The notes below the pieces were generated by a model that was not told the DNA's origin, did no database searches, and saw only the letters and a program-made list of their open reading frames with translations. The position numbers and the translations under genes were made by a program. Below are positions 23,101 to 33,007 of a DNA stretch of 64,000 nt, one piece after another. Source of the stretch: Planctobacterium sp047947135 (lineage in GTDB: Bacteria > Pseudomonadota > Gammaproteobacteria > Enterobacterales > Alteromonadaceae); assembly GCA_047947135.1 (NCBI GenBank), contig CP170457.1:2294001-2358000 (forward strand). The letters run 5' to 3'. Numbering within the stretch: position 1 is the first letter of the stretch; the number at the start of each line of letters is the position of its first letter.

Positions 23101-26100
23101 TTACTCGTGTAAGTACTGATAGTCGCTCATCAGATAGACGAGCATGCTGCGCCAGGCAGACATTGCATATACAGGATCTGTACCAGCGATTTCCCAACCG
23201 TTGAGATCACTGTCTGGATCATCCCACGCTGAAAAGTCGACGTTACAGCTGGTGTTATCTTCCCAAATATGGGCATAGTCACTGCGTTGCATTCTGTCTT
23301 GCCAGATTTCAACAAACAGCTGATAGCTACGGGTAATTTCAGGATCATCAGTCGATAATTTTTCACCCAGCAGAATTTCATGTAATCGCACAAGCTGAGC
23401 TTTGATGAGATCACCGCCAACACTTTGCTGATTGATTGGGTCGCTGACATTAAAGCTAACTGTTATATTGGCAGGGCCCAGTCCGGTATCGGTAGTGATG
23501 TGTTCACCGTTTTCGTCCCATACGGCAATATAGGCTTCTACGCTAACAATATAATCCCCACCTTCTTCCAGATTGATGGGGATAGTCATTGCACAATTGC
23601 CCCAATAACCCCTGTCCGTGCCTTGTTGGGTGTCTTCACTTTCATTCCACATATCGTAGGTGCAGTAACCAAAATCACCCCCAATTAATTCAATATCATT
23701 GGCCGCCACAGATAACACGGTATTACCCGTCATGTCTGTGACATAGATGTGATCGACGATCAGATCCCGATTGAGTTCGGGACTCCAGTATTCGTTATTA
23801 TTTTGAATAGATAATATAAGCTCGCCGGCGTTGGCGCTAAAAGTAGAGTCATAGGCGGTACTGTTTTCTGACCACAGTCCTTCTACATCAATATCATTTT
23901 CAGCAACTAAATTGGGTGTTGTGGTTTTTTCCACAACAGTGAGCAGACGTCTTTGTTCGATATCGGTGTTCAGTTCGGTGATCACTATAGGACAGGACAA
24001 TTCGGTCGCATGGGTCAATGCAACTTGCGACATAACAGATGTCATTTCAGTTGACCGGGATGTGACACCATCTGAGTCTATGCCACCGTACATTATATTG
24101 TAGGTATCTTTTAGCTCAGAGTAACGATTGCCGTTCCAGTAGTTCTCACCCCACACCATGCCGGTGAGATTGGCTGTTTTTAACTCCAGTTCTTCCGGTG
24201 TTAATAACCTTTCAATGCCCACTCTTGCGACAGAGTGCCCGGCGTCAATTTGTTGTCCGGCCGCCGATGCCCGGAACCACGGACTAGTGATTAAATCCGC
24301 TAGTGTCTGTTTCATGTTCCAGTGGTTTTGCAATGATTCTGCGACCTCATTGATAAACTCACTTTGGGCCAGAAATGCCGATTGTTGAGCGCTGTAATCT
24401 AAATCAGATGAGTCCTGTGGTGCCTCTAAAGGGGCTTGCCCCATTAACGCATGCCACCAGAATTTGACCGAGGATCGTGCGAATCGCGGGTCAGCAACGA
24501 TTTGTTGCGCTAACCACTGAATTGAATTTTGATTTGAGGGCGCCAGGTTGCTTTCAAACCCCGGTTCACGCATGTCCCGATACCAGGTATCACCATATTG
24601 ATAGGGTGAATCCTCCTCGTATTTATAGGTGTAAGGTAGAGAATCCATGCCGCCCCAACTGTCTTTATAGGCGCCAAAGTCACCATAATCCTGATATGAA
24701 CCTGCAACTGGATCCAGTGTCTGATGGCAGACGGTACAGTTGCTGTTATTCATTGTGGGGTTATTAGTGTCTGCCAGGGCATCTGGGTCCTGAGTACGTT
24801 GGGCTGACTTTTCGATATCGAAATCAAGGAAATGATAATAGGTCCAGCGGGAGCGGGCGCGATTTCGATTGGTGGCCGTAGAGGGGTAACGGTTTAACCA
24901 GGCTGTCTCATTCAAAATCCCAGAATGAGGCCAATTTACATTGGTACCCTCCGAGATAATGTTTAGCCCAAAACCTTCTTCCCATTCGGCCTCAAAGCCA
25001 TCATCCTGCAACATGTAGCCAGTGATCTGCCCCGGCTTGAATAAAGTGCGTGGGTCATCGCTATCAAAGCTGGCTGTACCACGATAACCTTCATTTGTGT
25101 ATGGGTTTAACATGGTATAGTCAGCAGTCATGATATCGGTATAAGGCAAATCATTTTCTATGACGTACGCAATAAGCTCTAAGGGTGCGCGAGTAAAACC
25201 GTAGCGGTAACTTTCAAACCATTGCCAGTATTCGTCACTGCCATCACTACCTTCCTGAACCGCTATATTATATTTCTTGATGGTTGCTTCAGGATAAAAC
25301 GGCGCGTTAGGATCCAACACATCTGGCCAGCGGTTGAGCCATTTATCCGTCAATAGACGGTCATTGGCAGCTCTTATCAAAAACTGATGGAAACCATCGC
25401 CTTCCATGAGATTAATAACGGCATCCCGCAAACCTTCATCTGAACTATCGCTTAGACTACTACTTGCGGCTTCTTGGGGGACATTACCGGTTAACAATAT
25501 GGCAGCTCGCCGCAGAGTATCGGGGGCTGACAACAAGCTGATGTCGTCCCAGAAGGCACCTGGTTCATCTGGTGGTCCATTGCTCTCTGAGCCAGTTACG
25601 AGCGCCAGATACTCGGCAAATGCGGCATATTCGTCGCTACCGGGAGGTAGTTGTGTACCACCTACGTGCGCAATACTGTTGCTGGCTTTCGCCAGGATGT
25701 AATCGGCATCAACGTCACTAAAACTCAGCAAGTCACTGATTGCCTGTTGATTTAATGCCAGATAATTGGCTTCACTGCTGGGGACAAACTTAAGTCTGGA
25801 GACACCATCTGCAACGCCGCCGTCTACGTGACAGTTGATACAGCGACTTTGTACGATTGACGCTGAAATATTATCACTGTAATACTGTTCTGCGTCAGGT
25901 TCGATTGGTTCTGGGGCGGGATCCTCAGGAATATCCTGCAATAATGTTTGTTTCAACTGCCAAGCAGCCAGCACAGGAATATCGGTATCTCGTGTACCAA
26001 AGGTGTTCCTGATGGTTTCGCCAGTTAAACTGGAAGAGTAAATAAACTCTCCGGTATCAGGGCGGCGAATTGCGAGGTCAGCTTTGCCGTCACCGTCGTA

Positions 26101-28329
26101 ATCGGCAGGAACAGGAATATCGGTGCTGCGGTTACCAAATTTACGTGAAAACCTTTCACTGCCATCGGCATAATCTATATACCAAAAACCTGTATCTTGA
26201 CGCCATATAGCGCGATCTGTCCGCCCGTCACCATCGTAGTCAGCCGGAACTGCCACATCCGTTTCCCGTGGACCGAGGCTATGACGATAGGTCACATTGT
26301 CCGAAGAGTGACGCAGAAACCAGGTGCCTTCACGGAACACCGCAAAATCGACTATTCTGTCACCATCATAATCACCGATGGCCGGAACGTCGGTAGCACG
26401 GTTGCTGAAGGAAAAACTTTGCTGTGCATAGCCACTGTCAGACGCCAGGTAATACCACATACCTTCATCAGGCCGTCTGACAATTAAGTCTGCCTTTCCA
26501 TCACCATCACGGTCAGCTACAAAAGGATAGTCACCTTCCTGACCTAACGTATAGCTGTCTGTTGAACCATCGTCGTATATAATGCTCCATGCACCGGTAA
26601 CCGGATTCCAGGTTACCAGGTCATTACTGCCATTACCGTCCACATCGCCCATCAGAGGCACTTCATATTCGCTGCTGCCGATTACTTCTCTGTGAATGAC
26701 GTCAAAGGAATCAGCTGTTTTAGTATAAAACGTGAGATTAGAGGGCCGCCAAATGGCAAATTCTGCATCACCATCTCCGTCCACATCTCCGATTGGTGTA
26801 GTTGGTTCAGCAGGAGAGTTGTCTGGAATATCCTGCAATAATGTTTGTTTCAACTGCCAAGCAGCCAGCACAGGAATATCGGTATCTCGTGTACCAAAGG
26901 TGTTCCTGATGGTTTCGCCAGTTAAACTGGAAGAGTAAATAAACTCTCCGGTATCAGGGCGGCGAATTGCGAGGTCAGCTTTGCCGTCACCGTCGTAATC
27001 GGCAGGAACAGGAATATCGGTGCTGCGGTTACCAAATTTACGTGAAAACCTTTCACTGCCATCGGCATAATCTATATACCAAAAACCTGTATCTTGACGC
27101 CATATAGCGCGATCTGTCCGCCCGTCACCATCGTAGTCAGCCGGAACTGCCACATCCGTTTCCCGTGGACCGAGGCTATGACGATAGGTCACATTGTCCG
27201 AAGAGTGACGCAGAAACCAGGTGCCTTCACGGAACACCGCAAAATCGACTATTCTGTCACCATCATAATCACCGATGGCCGGAACGTCGGTAGCACGGTT
27301 GCTGAAGGAAAAACTTTGCTGTGCATAGCCACTGTCAGACGCCAGGTAATACCACATACCTTCATCAGGCCGTCTGACAATTAAGTCTGCCTTTCCATCA
27401 CCATCACGGTCAGCTACAAAAGGATAGTCACCTTCCTGACCTAACGTATAGCTGTCTGTTGAACCATCGTCGTATATAATGCTCCATACACCGGTAACCG
27501 GATTCCAGGTTACCAGGTCATTACTGCCATTACCGTCCACATCGCCCATCAGAGGCACTTCATATTCGCTGCTGCCGATTACTTCTCTGTGAATGACGTC
27601 AAAGGAATCAGCTGTTTTAGTATAAAACGTGAGATTAGAGGGGCGCCAAATGGCAAATTCTGCATCACCATCTCCGTCCACATCTCCGATTGGCGTAGTT
27701 GGCTCAGGCTCGGGCTCAGGCTCTGGCTCCGGTTCTGGTTCCGGTTCAGGCTCTGGCTCGGGTTCTTCTTCGGCCATCACAGTAATCGTCTGACGGATGC
27801 ACGCCGGGGAGTTATCATCGTTACTATTGGTAAAGTCGCGGTTTACTGTTTCGCTACAGGCAAAAATGGTCACTTCGCCTTCTTCTTCTGGTGCTTGCCA
27901 GGTAAATCGCCAGGTAAAAGAGCCATTGCTGGTGGATTGTGGTGAAGTATGAGTCAGCTCTTCTGAATTAAAATTATCTGGTTTAGTGGTGGACCCCGCA
28001 CTCAGTGAGCCACCATTATCCGATACCGCAATATTAATGCCGGCATGAGGTGACGACACGGTAAATGGGGCAGTAAAGGATAGTATAAGCTCTATTTCAT
28101 TGCTGCTTCCGGGAATAACGGTTGTATCACCATTATATTCAAGCGTGGAACGGTAATCTGAGCCTGAATGGCAACCTGCAGCGGCACAAGTTATCCCCTG
28201 TTTTCCAGAGCGCCCTGAAATGCCTGTGCTATTAGCATAAATATCAAACGTTGTAATGCAGCCACTAAAAAGCAAAATAGTGGCGATAATGCCTCTTTGT
28301 TTTGCCGACCCAAATAGCGATTTTCTCAT
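23101..28329 (-). CDS. Large haem-motif, VCBS/FG-GAP repeat lipoprotein
   Basis: 1,742 residues from the ATG at 28329, which gives an LLFSGC lipobox; a start at 28386 would hide it. In order: GITCAAAGCHSG, a Reeler/choice-of-anchor-like domain, a Pro-Glu linker, two nearly identical ~295-residue blocks of VCBS/FG-GAP repeats (GDVDGDGDAEFAIWRP type, calcium-binding Asp loops), a CINCH haem c motif, a DUF1549-like part (DTLRRAAILLTGNVP), a CTVCHQ haem motif, and a DUF1553-like part (ARSSVKFWWHALMG). This is a PSCyt-type surface protein of the kind common in planctomycetes, here in a gammaproteobacterium. It is followed at 15 nt by the DUF1501 gene. Confidence 0.8.
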   Translation of the reverse strand: MRKSLFGSAKQRGIIATILLFSGCITTFDIYANSTGISGRSGKQGITCAAAGCHSGSDYRSTLEYNGDTTVIPGSSNEIELILSFTAPFTVSSPHAGINIAVSDNGGSLSAGSTTKPDNFNSEELTHTSPQSTSNGSFTWRFTWQAPEEEGEVTIFACSETVNRDFTNSNDDNSPACIRQTITVMAEEEPEPEPEPEPEPEPEPEPEPEPTTPIGDVDGDGDAEFAIWRPSNLTFYTKTADSFDVIHREVIGSSEYEVPLMGDVDGNGSNDLVTWNPVTGVWSIIYDDGSTDSYTLGQEGDYPFVADRDGDGKADLIVRRPDEGMWYYLASDSGYAQQSFSFSNRATDVPAIGDYDGDRIVDFAVFREGTWFLRHSSDNVTYRHSLGPRETDVAVPADYDGDGRTDRAIWRQDTGFWYIDYADGSERFSRKFGNRSTDIPVPADYDGDGKADLAIRRPDTGEFIYSSSLTGETIRNTFGTRDTDIPVLAAWQLKQTLLQDIPDNSPAEPTTPIGDVDGDGDAEFAIWRPSNLTFYTKTADSFDVIHREVIGSSEYEVPLMGDVDGNGSNDLVTWNPVTGAWSIIYDDGSTDSYTLGQEGDYPFVADRDGDGKADLIVRRPDEGMWYYLASDSGYAQQSFSFSNRATDVPAIGDYDGDRIVDFAVFREGTWFLRHSSDNVTYRHSLGPRETDVAVPADYDGDGRTDRAIWRQDTGFWYIDYADGSERFSRKFGNRSTDIPVPADYDGDGKADLAIRRPDTGEFIYSSSLTGETIRNTFGTRDTDIPVLAAWQLKQTLLQDIPEDPAPEPIEPDAEQYYSDNISASIVQSRCINCHVDGGVADGVSRLKFVPSSEANYLALNQQAISDLLSFSDVDADYILAKASNSIAHVGGTQLPPGSDEYAAFAEYLALVTGSESNGPPDEPGAFWDDISLLSAPDTLRRAAILLTGNVPQEAASSSLSDSSDEGLRDAVINLMEGDGFHQFLIRAANDRLLTDKWLNRWPDVLDPNAPFYPEATIKKYNIAVQEGSDGSDEYWQWFESYRYGFTRAPLELIAYVIENDLPYTDIMTADYTMLNPYTNEGYRGTASFDSDDPRTLFKPGQITGYMLQDDGFEAEWEEGFGLNIISEGTNVNWPHSGILNETAWLNRYPSTATNRNRARSRWTYYHFLDFDIEKSAQRTQDPDALADTNNPTMNNSNCTVCHQTLDPVAGSYQDYGDFGAYKDSWGGMDSLPYTYKYEEDSPYQYGDTWYRDMREPGFESNLAPSNQNSIQWLAQQIVADPRFARSSVKFWWHALMGQAPLEAPQDSSDLDYSAQQSAFLAQSEFINEVAESLQNHWNMKQTLADLITSPWFRASAAGQQIDAGHSVARVGIERLLTPEELELKTANLTGMVWGENYWNGNRYSELKDTYNIMYGGIDSDGVTSRSTEMTSVMSQVALTHATELSCPIVITELNTDIEQRRLLTVVEKTTTPNLVAENDIDVEGLWSENSTAYDSTFSANAGELILSIQNNNEYWSPELNRDLIVDHIYVTDMTGNTVLSVAANDIELIGGDFGYCTYDMWNESEDTQQGTDRGYWGNCAMTIPINLEEGGDYIVSVEAYIAVWDENGEHITTDTGLGPANITVSFNVSDPINQQSVGGDLIKAQLVRLHEILLGEKLSTDDPEITRSYQLFVEIWQDRMQRSDYAHIWEDNTSCNVDFSAWDDPDSDLNGWEIAGTDPVYAMSAWRSMLVYLMSDYQYLHE
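25928..27705 (-). repeat. Near-perfect 897-bp-period tandem duplication in the VCBS region
   Basis: Bases 25928-26808 recur at 26825-27705 with only about four mismatches over ~880 bp. The offset is 897 bp, a multiple of three, so the frame is kept and the protein gains a 299-residue duplicate. The near-identity, including third-codon positions, shows a recent duplication or ongoing gene conversion. A short-read assembly could miscount copies here. Confidence 0.93.
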
Positions 28330-28897
28330 GGTGTAACCTACCCGATGATATGGTTGCTTTGCATACCAAGCTTTGTTGCAATGCAATCCTTTAAATATAG
28401 CAGTGGGAGCTCATTTTTTCGCCAATTCTGCCTTTTCACTAATATAGATTGTGTTCAAATGTACTCAAGCGCAAACTTGCGATTTCGCGGCTTGTTTCAC
28501 AAACTCGCTATTTCGTCCTAAAGTATTTACGATAATCCGAACGAAAGCACGATCAAAACAAAATCATTAATGGGTTTATTTCCAGCTGCGTTTCTTTGGT
28601 CCGTTAGGTTTTCCGTTTTATAGCTTTCTATAAACCTATTGATAAAACGCAGCACTATTCGTACCAGATGCGTATAAGTAGAACGGTTAAATGTGTGAAT
28701 TGTTTCACAACTAAGGTGTCAATATATCAACATTGATCTACTACAGTGGTTGATTGACGGCTCAATTTATTGAGCAAAAACAAGGCGTTTGTGTTAATTA
28801 ATAAGTGATATGATAAGATTTATTTGCTATCTTTCGTTTATATGCCTGTTTTGGGTTGTTAAACGAACAATAAAAGTACTTTAGTGCGGAGTTAAAG
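28330..28897. other. Intergenic region with regulatory signals
   Basis: This 568-bp divergent spacer separates the large lipoprotein from a small conserved gene. It contains a consensus CRP-like palindrome at 28694-28709 and AT-rich promoter-like stretches such as TTAATTAATAAG near 28795. I see no tRNA, small gene with a good ribosome site, or repeat in it. Confidence 0.5.
28694..28709. promoter_or_regulatory. CRP-type operator, perfect palindrome
   Basis: TGTGAATTGTTTCACA is exactly TGTGA-N6-TCACA, the CRP consensus core. It lies 189 bp before the 28898 gene and 365 bp before the large lipoprotein gene. Either could be under cAMP-CRP control; the distance to both is larger than usual. Confidence 0.55.
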
Positions 28898-29233
28898 ATG
28901 ACTGAAAGGCCCTATTTGATTAGCGGACGCAACACCATTATTCATAAAATTCGTAAACTGGATTTGATTATCGTCAATGGTGATAATGATGATATGCCGC
29001 CAATCATTGTAACGCACAAAGGCGTGAAGCGTTTCACTGGGAAAGTTCCTGAAAACAAACGCGAAGCTAAGATGATGGATGCTGAACTGGTTGATGTTAC
29101 CTTAGGTGAAGTATTTGGTGACGAGAAGACATTGCTGTTTATCCAGACCATTAATGGCAAAGAATATAAAGTTGACTACAGCAAATCTGATACTGAACTG
29201 TTTATTAAAATCCATCAGGACAGCGTTATCTAA
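28898..29233 (+). CDS. Conserved-looking small cytoplasmic protein, unknown function
   Basis: A 111-residue soluble protein with no signal or membrane segment. It starts at an ATG with GGAG 7 nt upstream and ends before a strong terminator. It alternates strands and charged turns (LDLIIVNGDNDDMPPIIVTHKGVKRF, here 26 residues shown in part: IIVNGDNDDMPP) and has a helical middle (PENKREAKMMDAEL). I recognise no family. It is a single-gene transcription unit, probably housekeeping in this lineage given its clean signals. Confidence 0.6.
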   Translation: MTERPYLISGRNTIIHKIRKLDLIIVNGDNDDMPPIIVTHKGVKRFTGKVPENKREAKMMDAELVDVTLGEVFGDEKTLLFIQTINGKEYKVDYSKSDTELFIKIHQDSVI

Positions 29234-29253
29234 TTGCTAATCCAGCAGATTTG

Positions 29254-29279
29254 AAAAAAGGCTCCGTTGGAGCCTTTTT
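29254..29279. terminator. Bidirectional rho-independent terminator
   Basis: AAAAAGGCTCC-GTT-GGAGCCTTTTT forms an 11-bp stem with a 3-nt loop and U tracts in both directions. It separates the convergent genes ending at 29233 and 29284. Confidence 0.9.
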
Positions 29280-29283
29280 GATT

Positions 29284-29949
29284 TTAGGTTACAGAATCTT
29301 GCCACCAAGTCGGACAAATAGAGTTGTAACCACGGATCGGCTTTGGTTCGCCTTTCAATTGCACATAGCGTTCAGCAAAGATATCAAATCGACATAAGTC
29401 AATCGGTGTAATTTCAGACGCGTTGATTGTGGGCAATACCTTTGCGGCTTCTAACATCGCTGAAGACAACTCTGAGCAAAAAAAGCTGGTGAAGTCTTCA
29501 TTATTTCTTGAGAGCAGATCAAATATTCCCCAGTCCTTATCTATATCAATGGCGCTGCGCAGCGCCTGTGGCATATCATAAGGTTTGCGCTCTTGTGACA
29601 TCGCGAATTCAAAGCAGGCTTCCTGTTCATCATTGAACTGCTGTCTGGCGGATTCACCTAAGGGTAACCACCACACTTCTCCATTGTAGTTAGCTATTCG
29701 TTCACTTAGGCGGTTTACCATAACACCAGAGAATTGCTGGTAAGTGGTTGCCTCCATGACTTGATTAAAATAGCGATCTTTATTGTCATTGAGCATCTTG
29801 CTTTGGAAAACCATTGCTACATGAGACACGTTGGAACGTGTAGAGAATTTGATAAGTTCGCTAAAACGACTTCTACCACCGAAAGCAATAATGTCACCAG
29901 GCCGCATTTGTTCACGTACTTCTCGATACGGCTTTAGTTGTTTCTCCAT
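29284..29949 (-). CDS. YiiX-like permuted NlpC/P60 cysteine hydrolase
   Basis: A 221-residue protein of the circularly permuted papain-like group (YiiX/YebB, LRAT-like). The catalytic His43 is in SNVSHVAMVFQ, early in the chain, and Cys158 is in SFFCSELS, late in the chain, which is the permuted order. MRPGDIIAFGGRSRFSELIKF at the start (MRPGDIIAFGG) is the usual first motif. No signal peptide is seen, so it may be cytoplasmic and act on amide or ester bonds in peptides or lipids. It stands alone, convergent with the 28898 gene. Confidence 0.75.
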   Translation of the reverse strand: MEKQLKPYREVREQMRPGDIIAFGGRSRFSELIKFSTRSNVSHVAMVFQSKMLNDNKDRYFNQVMEATTYQQFSGVMVNRLSERIANYNGEVWWLPLGESARQQFNDEQEACFEFAMSQERKPYDMPQALRSAIDIDKDWGIFDLLSRNNEDFTSFFCSELSSAMLEAAKVLPTINASEITPIDLCRFDIFAERYVQLKGEPKPIRGYNSICPTWWQDSVT

Positions 29950-30201
29950 TGTGGTGTCCTGTTGGAACCTTCTAAAACTACCTTAGTTGATGAGTTCAAA
30001 ACTTACCAGCGCGACGAATAACCCAGTAAATCGGATAATTTATCGCGAATTATTGACCATCTATCGCCTTAACGCATTGTTCCGCATCGTGTCCTAAATA
30101 TAACGAAATGACAGGAGAAAAATTCTAAATTTTAACCATCGATAAAAAATAGTTATCGCATTGAAAGAACCCCAAAAACGTTGAGTACCGAGGACACTGT
30201 T

Positions 30202-30510
30202 ATGAAAAAGCTACTAATATCTGCATTGGCAACAAGTACATTACTTCTTTCTCAGTCGGTTTTTGCCGGAGGGTGGCTAGAAGATGAAAAATTGGTTCGT
30301 CTTTGTGAGATTGCTAAATCTGATAGCAAGATCAAATTGATAACCGAGATTAAGAAACGCAATCTGCGATTAAACCACGTAAGTGATGGTTTAGTTTGCA
30401 ACGGCATGGATGTAGTGAGTTTTGCGAAGGCCAATGGTGCCGACAAAATTGCCGGTCTGCTGGAAACTCGCCAAGGCAAAGTTGATTACATCATGTTGAG
30501 TAAAAACTAA
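30202..30510 (+). CDS. DUF3718-type exported small protein
   Basis: A 102-residue precursor with a textbook Sec signal (KKLLISALATSTLLLSQSVFA). I chose ATG 30202 because GAGGA sits upstream and the signal starts there. The mature part has two cysteines (VRLCEIAKSD and LVCNGMDVV) that could form one disulfide, then KANGADKIAGLLE. The pattern fits DUF3718, a family found mainly in alteromonads and Shewanella; the function is unknown. It is probably a periplasmic monocistronic gene. Confidence 0.75.
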   Translation: MKKLLISALATSTLLLSQSVFAGGWLEDEKLVRLCEIAKSDSKIKLITEIKKRNLRLNHVSDGLVCNGMDVVSFAKANGADKIAGLLETRQGKVDYIMLSKN

Positions 30511-30892
30511 ATACTTAAGTATGAAAGCGGCCAGGCAAGCACTGGTCGCTTGACTTTTTTAGCACTAATAAAAAGGTGACTAAAAATTAAGTTGCTTGCA
30601 GTTTCAAGCAACTTTACTCCCGCCGGAATCCCATTCTGGCAATTAAACACAGAGTTGGATGTAGTGAATCTGACCGTTGTAATGTTGTTCATTACCTGTG
30701 TTGTTCCCTTGTAATCTGTTGGGTGGCTTTGCCACCCTTTTTTCTGCGAAGAGAAAAACAGCACAGCACTCCCTTTGTAAGTAAATACTGCTGAAAGTAT
30801 GGATTATTACACCTTGTTACACTGCACGTTTGCACAATTATCAGATGACAACCACAGTATGCATAAGCTCAATTGGTTTTCTGGAGTGATAC
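30511..30892. other. Intergenic region without a recognisable gene
   Basis: This 382-bp gap begins with a weak hairpin (GCCAGGCAAGCACTGGTCGC) and a T run that may end the DUF3718 transcript. The rest has GGGTGGC-TTT-GCCACCC (near 30720-30736) followed by TTTTTT, a good terminator-like hairpin pointing right. No convincing small protein or RNA gene was seen. Confidence 0.45.
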
Positions 30893-31732
30893 ATGTTGCA
30901 GCAAAGAACAGACCCTGATCCCATAAATGTCATCATTGTTGATGACGAGCAATTGGCTCGACAGGGGTTAGCAAAACGACTTGAGTCTTACCCGCAACTC
31001 CAAATCAGCAAAATATGCCCACATGCACACGACGCACTGTCATCCATCAAAGCACAATCATTGGACGCCATATTCCTCGATATCGAAATGCCGGGTATGA
31101 CCGGTATCGAATTGCTCCAGACCATGCAAAAGGAGCAAATACCGATGCCGTATATTATTTTTACGACGGCGTATCAGGATTTTGCGCTTCAGGCTTTTGA
31201 TTTTGAGCCCTGTGACTATTTATTAAAACCGATTGAGCAACAGCGCCTGCAACTTTGCATAGAGCGCCTAAGCAATTTTTTAAACACTCAGCGGTTGGCG
31301 CAAAAGACGGAAGAGTTGGATTCATTATTAAGCCGCAGGACAGGGAATACGCTCGCGGGGCTGATTAAAAATTTACAAGAGTCCAGTCAGTGCCAGATAT
31401 CTGAGTTGCAGAAACAGGTCTCTTTTAAAGTTGGCACTGAATGGATCAAGATCCCCCTGCATGACATTTTTTGGGTTGAGGCCGCGGGTGATTATATGTG
31501 CCTGCATTTGCGGGATGAGCAACATATTATTCGCAAAACCATGAAACAACTGGAACAGGAACTCAGCCCCCATATGTTTCCGCGGGTAAATCGCTCTGCG
31601 ATGGTCAATATTCAGCAAGTCTGCAAGTTGACACCTAATTCTAATGGTGAGTATCACGCTCATCTCAAGTCCGGGGCCAAGGTCAAAGTATCGCGTAAAT
31701 ACAAATTCAAACTTGATGAATTAAGAGCCTGA
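30893..31732 (+). CDS. LytTR-family response regulator
   Basis: A 279-residue two-domain regulator. The receiver domain (residues ~10-125) has IIVDDEQLAR, phospho-acceptor Asp63 in FLDIEMPGM, Thr in IFTTAY and Lys in YLLKPIEQ. A linker leads to a LytTR DNA-binding domain (~175-275) with IFWVEAAGDYMCLHL, FPRVNRSAMVNI and VKVSRKYKFKL. It resembles AlgR/LytR/BtsR. No sensor kinase gene is adjacent, so its partner, perhaps a LytS- or His_kinase-type sensor, must be elsewhere. It controls targets by binding imperfect direct repeats; none is evident here. Confidence 0.9.
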   Translation: MLQQRTDPDPINVIIVDDEQLARQGLAKRLESYPQLQISKICPHAHDALSSIKAQSLDAIFLDIEMPGMTGIELLQTMQKEQIPMPYIIFTTAYQDFALQAFDFEPCDYLLKPIEQQRLQLCIERLSNFLNTQRLAQKTEELDSLLSRRTGNTLAGLIKNLQESSQCQISELQKQVSFKVGTEWIKIPLHDIFWVEAAGDYMCLHLRDEQHIIRKTMKQLEQELSPHMFPRVNRSAMVNIQQVCKLTPNSNGEYHAHLKSGAKVKVSRKYKFKLDELRA

Positions 31733-32007
31733 TCTTGCTGCGTCGCATGGGTGGGTTGCTGTTTACTGAATAACTTATGTCTTATAGACTAAAGTTTAAA
31801 TGCAAGCGGGGGGTGTTGCCTGATACCCTTTACCCTATCCGCGCTGATCGAAGTTAAAAAATGAATAATGACCAGCGCAATACTCAAAAGTCTTTGATTT
31901 CCATGTAATTGTAATTGGATAAACGGTATTTACCTGCTATCTATAATAGGGTGAAGACCTTCGAATTCGAATAATTAGCTAACCAGGACGCAGCGACCAA
32001 CTCAATT

Positions 32008-33006
32008 ATGTTTTCCGTATTGATTTGTGATGATTCAACCGTAGCAAGAAAACAAGCCGCTAAATGTCTGCCGGACAATTGGGAAGTTGCTGTGCACTTT
32101 GCTAAACACGGTGGTGAGGCTATAGAGGCGCTTAAAGCTGGTAAAGGACAACTGTTGTTGCTTGATCTGAATATGCCTGTGATGGATGGTTACCAGACAC
32201 TCGAAGCGATCGTAAAGGAGAGTCTGGAAACGAAAGTCATTGTTATCTCAGGGGATGTTCAGCCAGAAGCGCATGAACGCGTAAAAGCGCTCGGTGCGTT
32301 GGACTTTATTCATAAGCCAGTTAAACCGGCCAAATTAAAAGAAATATTGTTGCAGTGCGGTATTTTGGAAGATCTTAAGGAAGAAGAGGAAAAAGAAGAG
32401 GTTACGGAACTGGATCCGGACATCCGGGACTGCTATCAGGAGATAGTTAATATCGCTATGGGGCAGGCGGGAGACCATTTAGCCCGAATTTTGAATGTCT
32501 TTGTCAGATTGCCGATTCCTCACGTGAACCTTATTGAAGTCAGTGAATTACACATGATGCTGCAGGATATCGAGCTAAAAGACTCCATTTCTGGTATCTG
32601 TCAGGGCTTCATAGGACCAGGTGTTGCGGGTGAAGCGTTGTTTATCTTGAGCGATAGCAGTTTTGACGATGTCGCCAGAATCCTGGATATCAAAGAGAAA
32701 GTCGACGATCAAGTACAGTTGGAACTGCTTATGGATATGGCCAACATCCTGATTGGGACTTGCTTAAATGGTTTGTCATCACAGTTGGACTTATACTTCA
32801 GTCAGGGCCACCCGGTTGTTTTAGGTCAACATCGCAGTATTTCTGAATTAATATCACAGAATCGCATGCGTTGGCGCCGGACATTGGCGATAGAACTGAG
32901 CTACGGTCTGGAAGGCTACAACGTGCACTGTGATCTAGTGCTGTTAATTACCGAAGAATCCATGAAAGTCATGAATTATAAACTTTCTCATCTGTTGGAG
33001 GATTAA
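32008..33006 (+). CDS. REC-CheC/CheX-like fusion protein
   Basis: A 332-residue protein: an N-terminal receiver domain (CDDSTVARK, Asp53 in LLDLNMPVMDG, VISGD, HKPVKP), an acidic linker (LKEEEEKEEVTELD), and a C-terminal CheC/CheX/FliY-like domain with EIVNIAMGQAGDHLA and ELLMDMANILIGTCLNGLSSQ, each close to the E-x2-N phosphatase motif of CheC-type CheY-P phosphatases. It is likely an output that dephosphorylates another regulator when its own receiver is phosphorylated. It lies 1 nt before the PAS-protein gene, so the two probably act together. Confidence 0.85.
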   Translation: MFSVLICDDSTVARKQAAKCLPDNWEVAVHFAKHGGEAIEALKAGKGQLLLLDLNMPVMDGYQTLEAIVKESLETKVIVISGDVQPEAHERVKALGALDFIHKPVKPAKLKEILLQCGILEDLKEEEEKEEVTELDPDIRDCYQEIVNIAMGQAGDHLARILNVFVRLPIPHVNLIEVSELHMMLQDIELKDSISGICQGFIGPGVAGEALFILSDSSFDDVARILDIKEKVDDQVQLELLMDMANILIGTCLNGLSSQLDLYFSQGHPVVLGQHRSISELISQNRMRWRRTLAIELSYGLEGYNVHCDLVLLITEESMKVMNYKLSHLLED

Positions 33007-33007
33007 G

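Noticed and set aside
26197..27384. Two identical 96-codon plus-strand frames
   Set aside because: Antisense shadows of the duplicated VCBS block; they are identical only because the DNA is duplicated.
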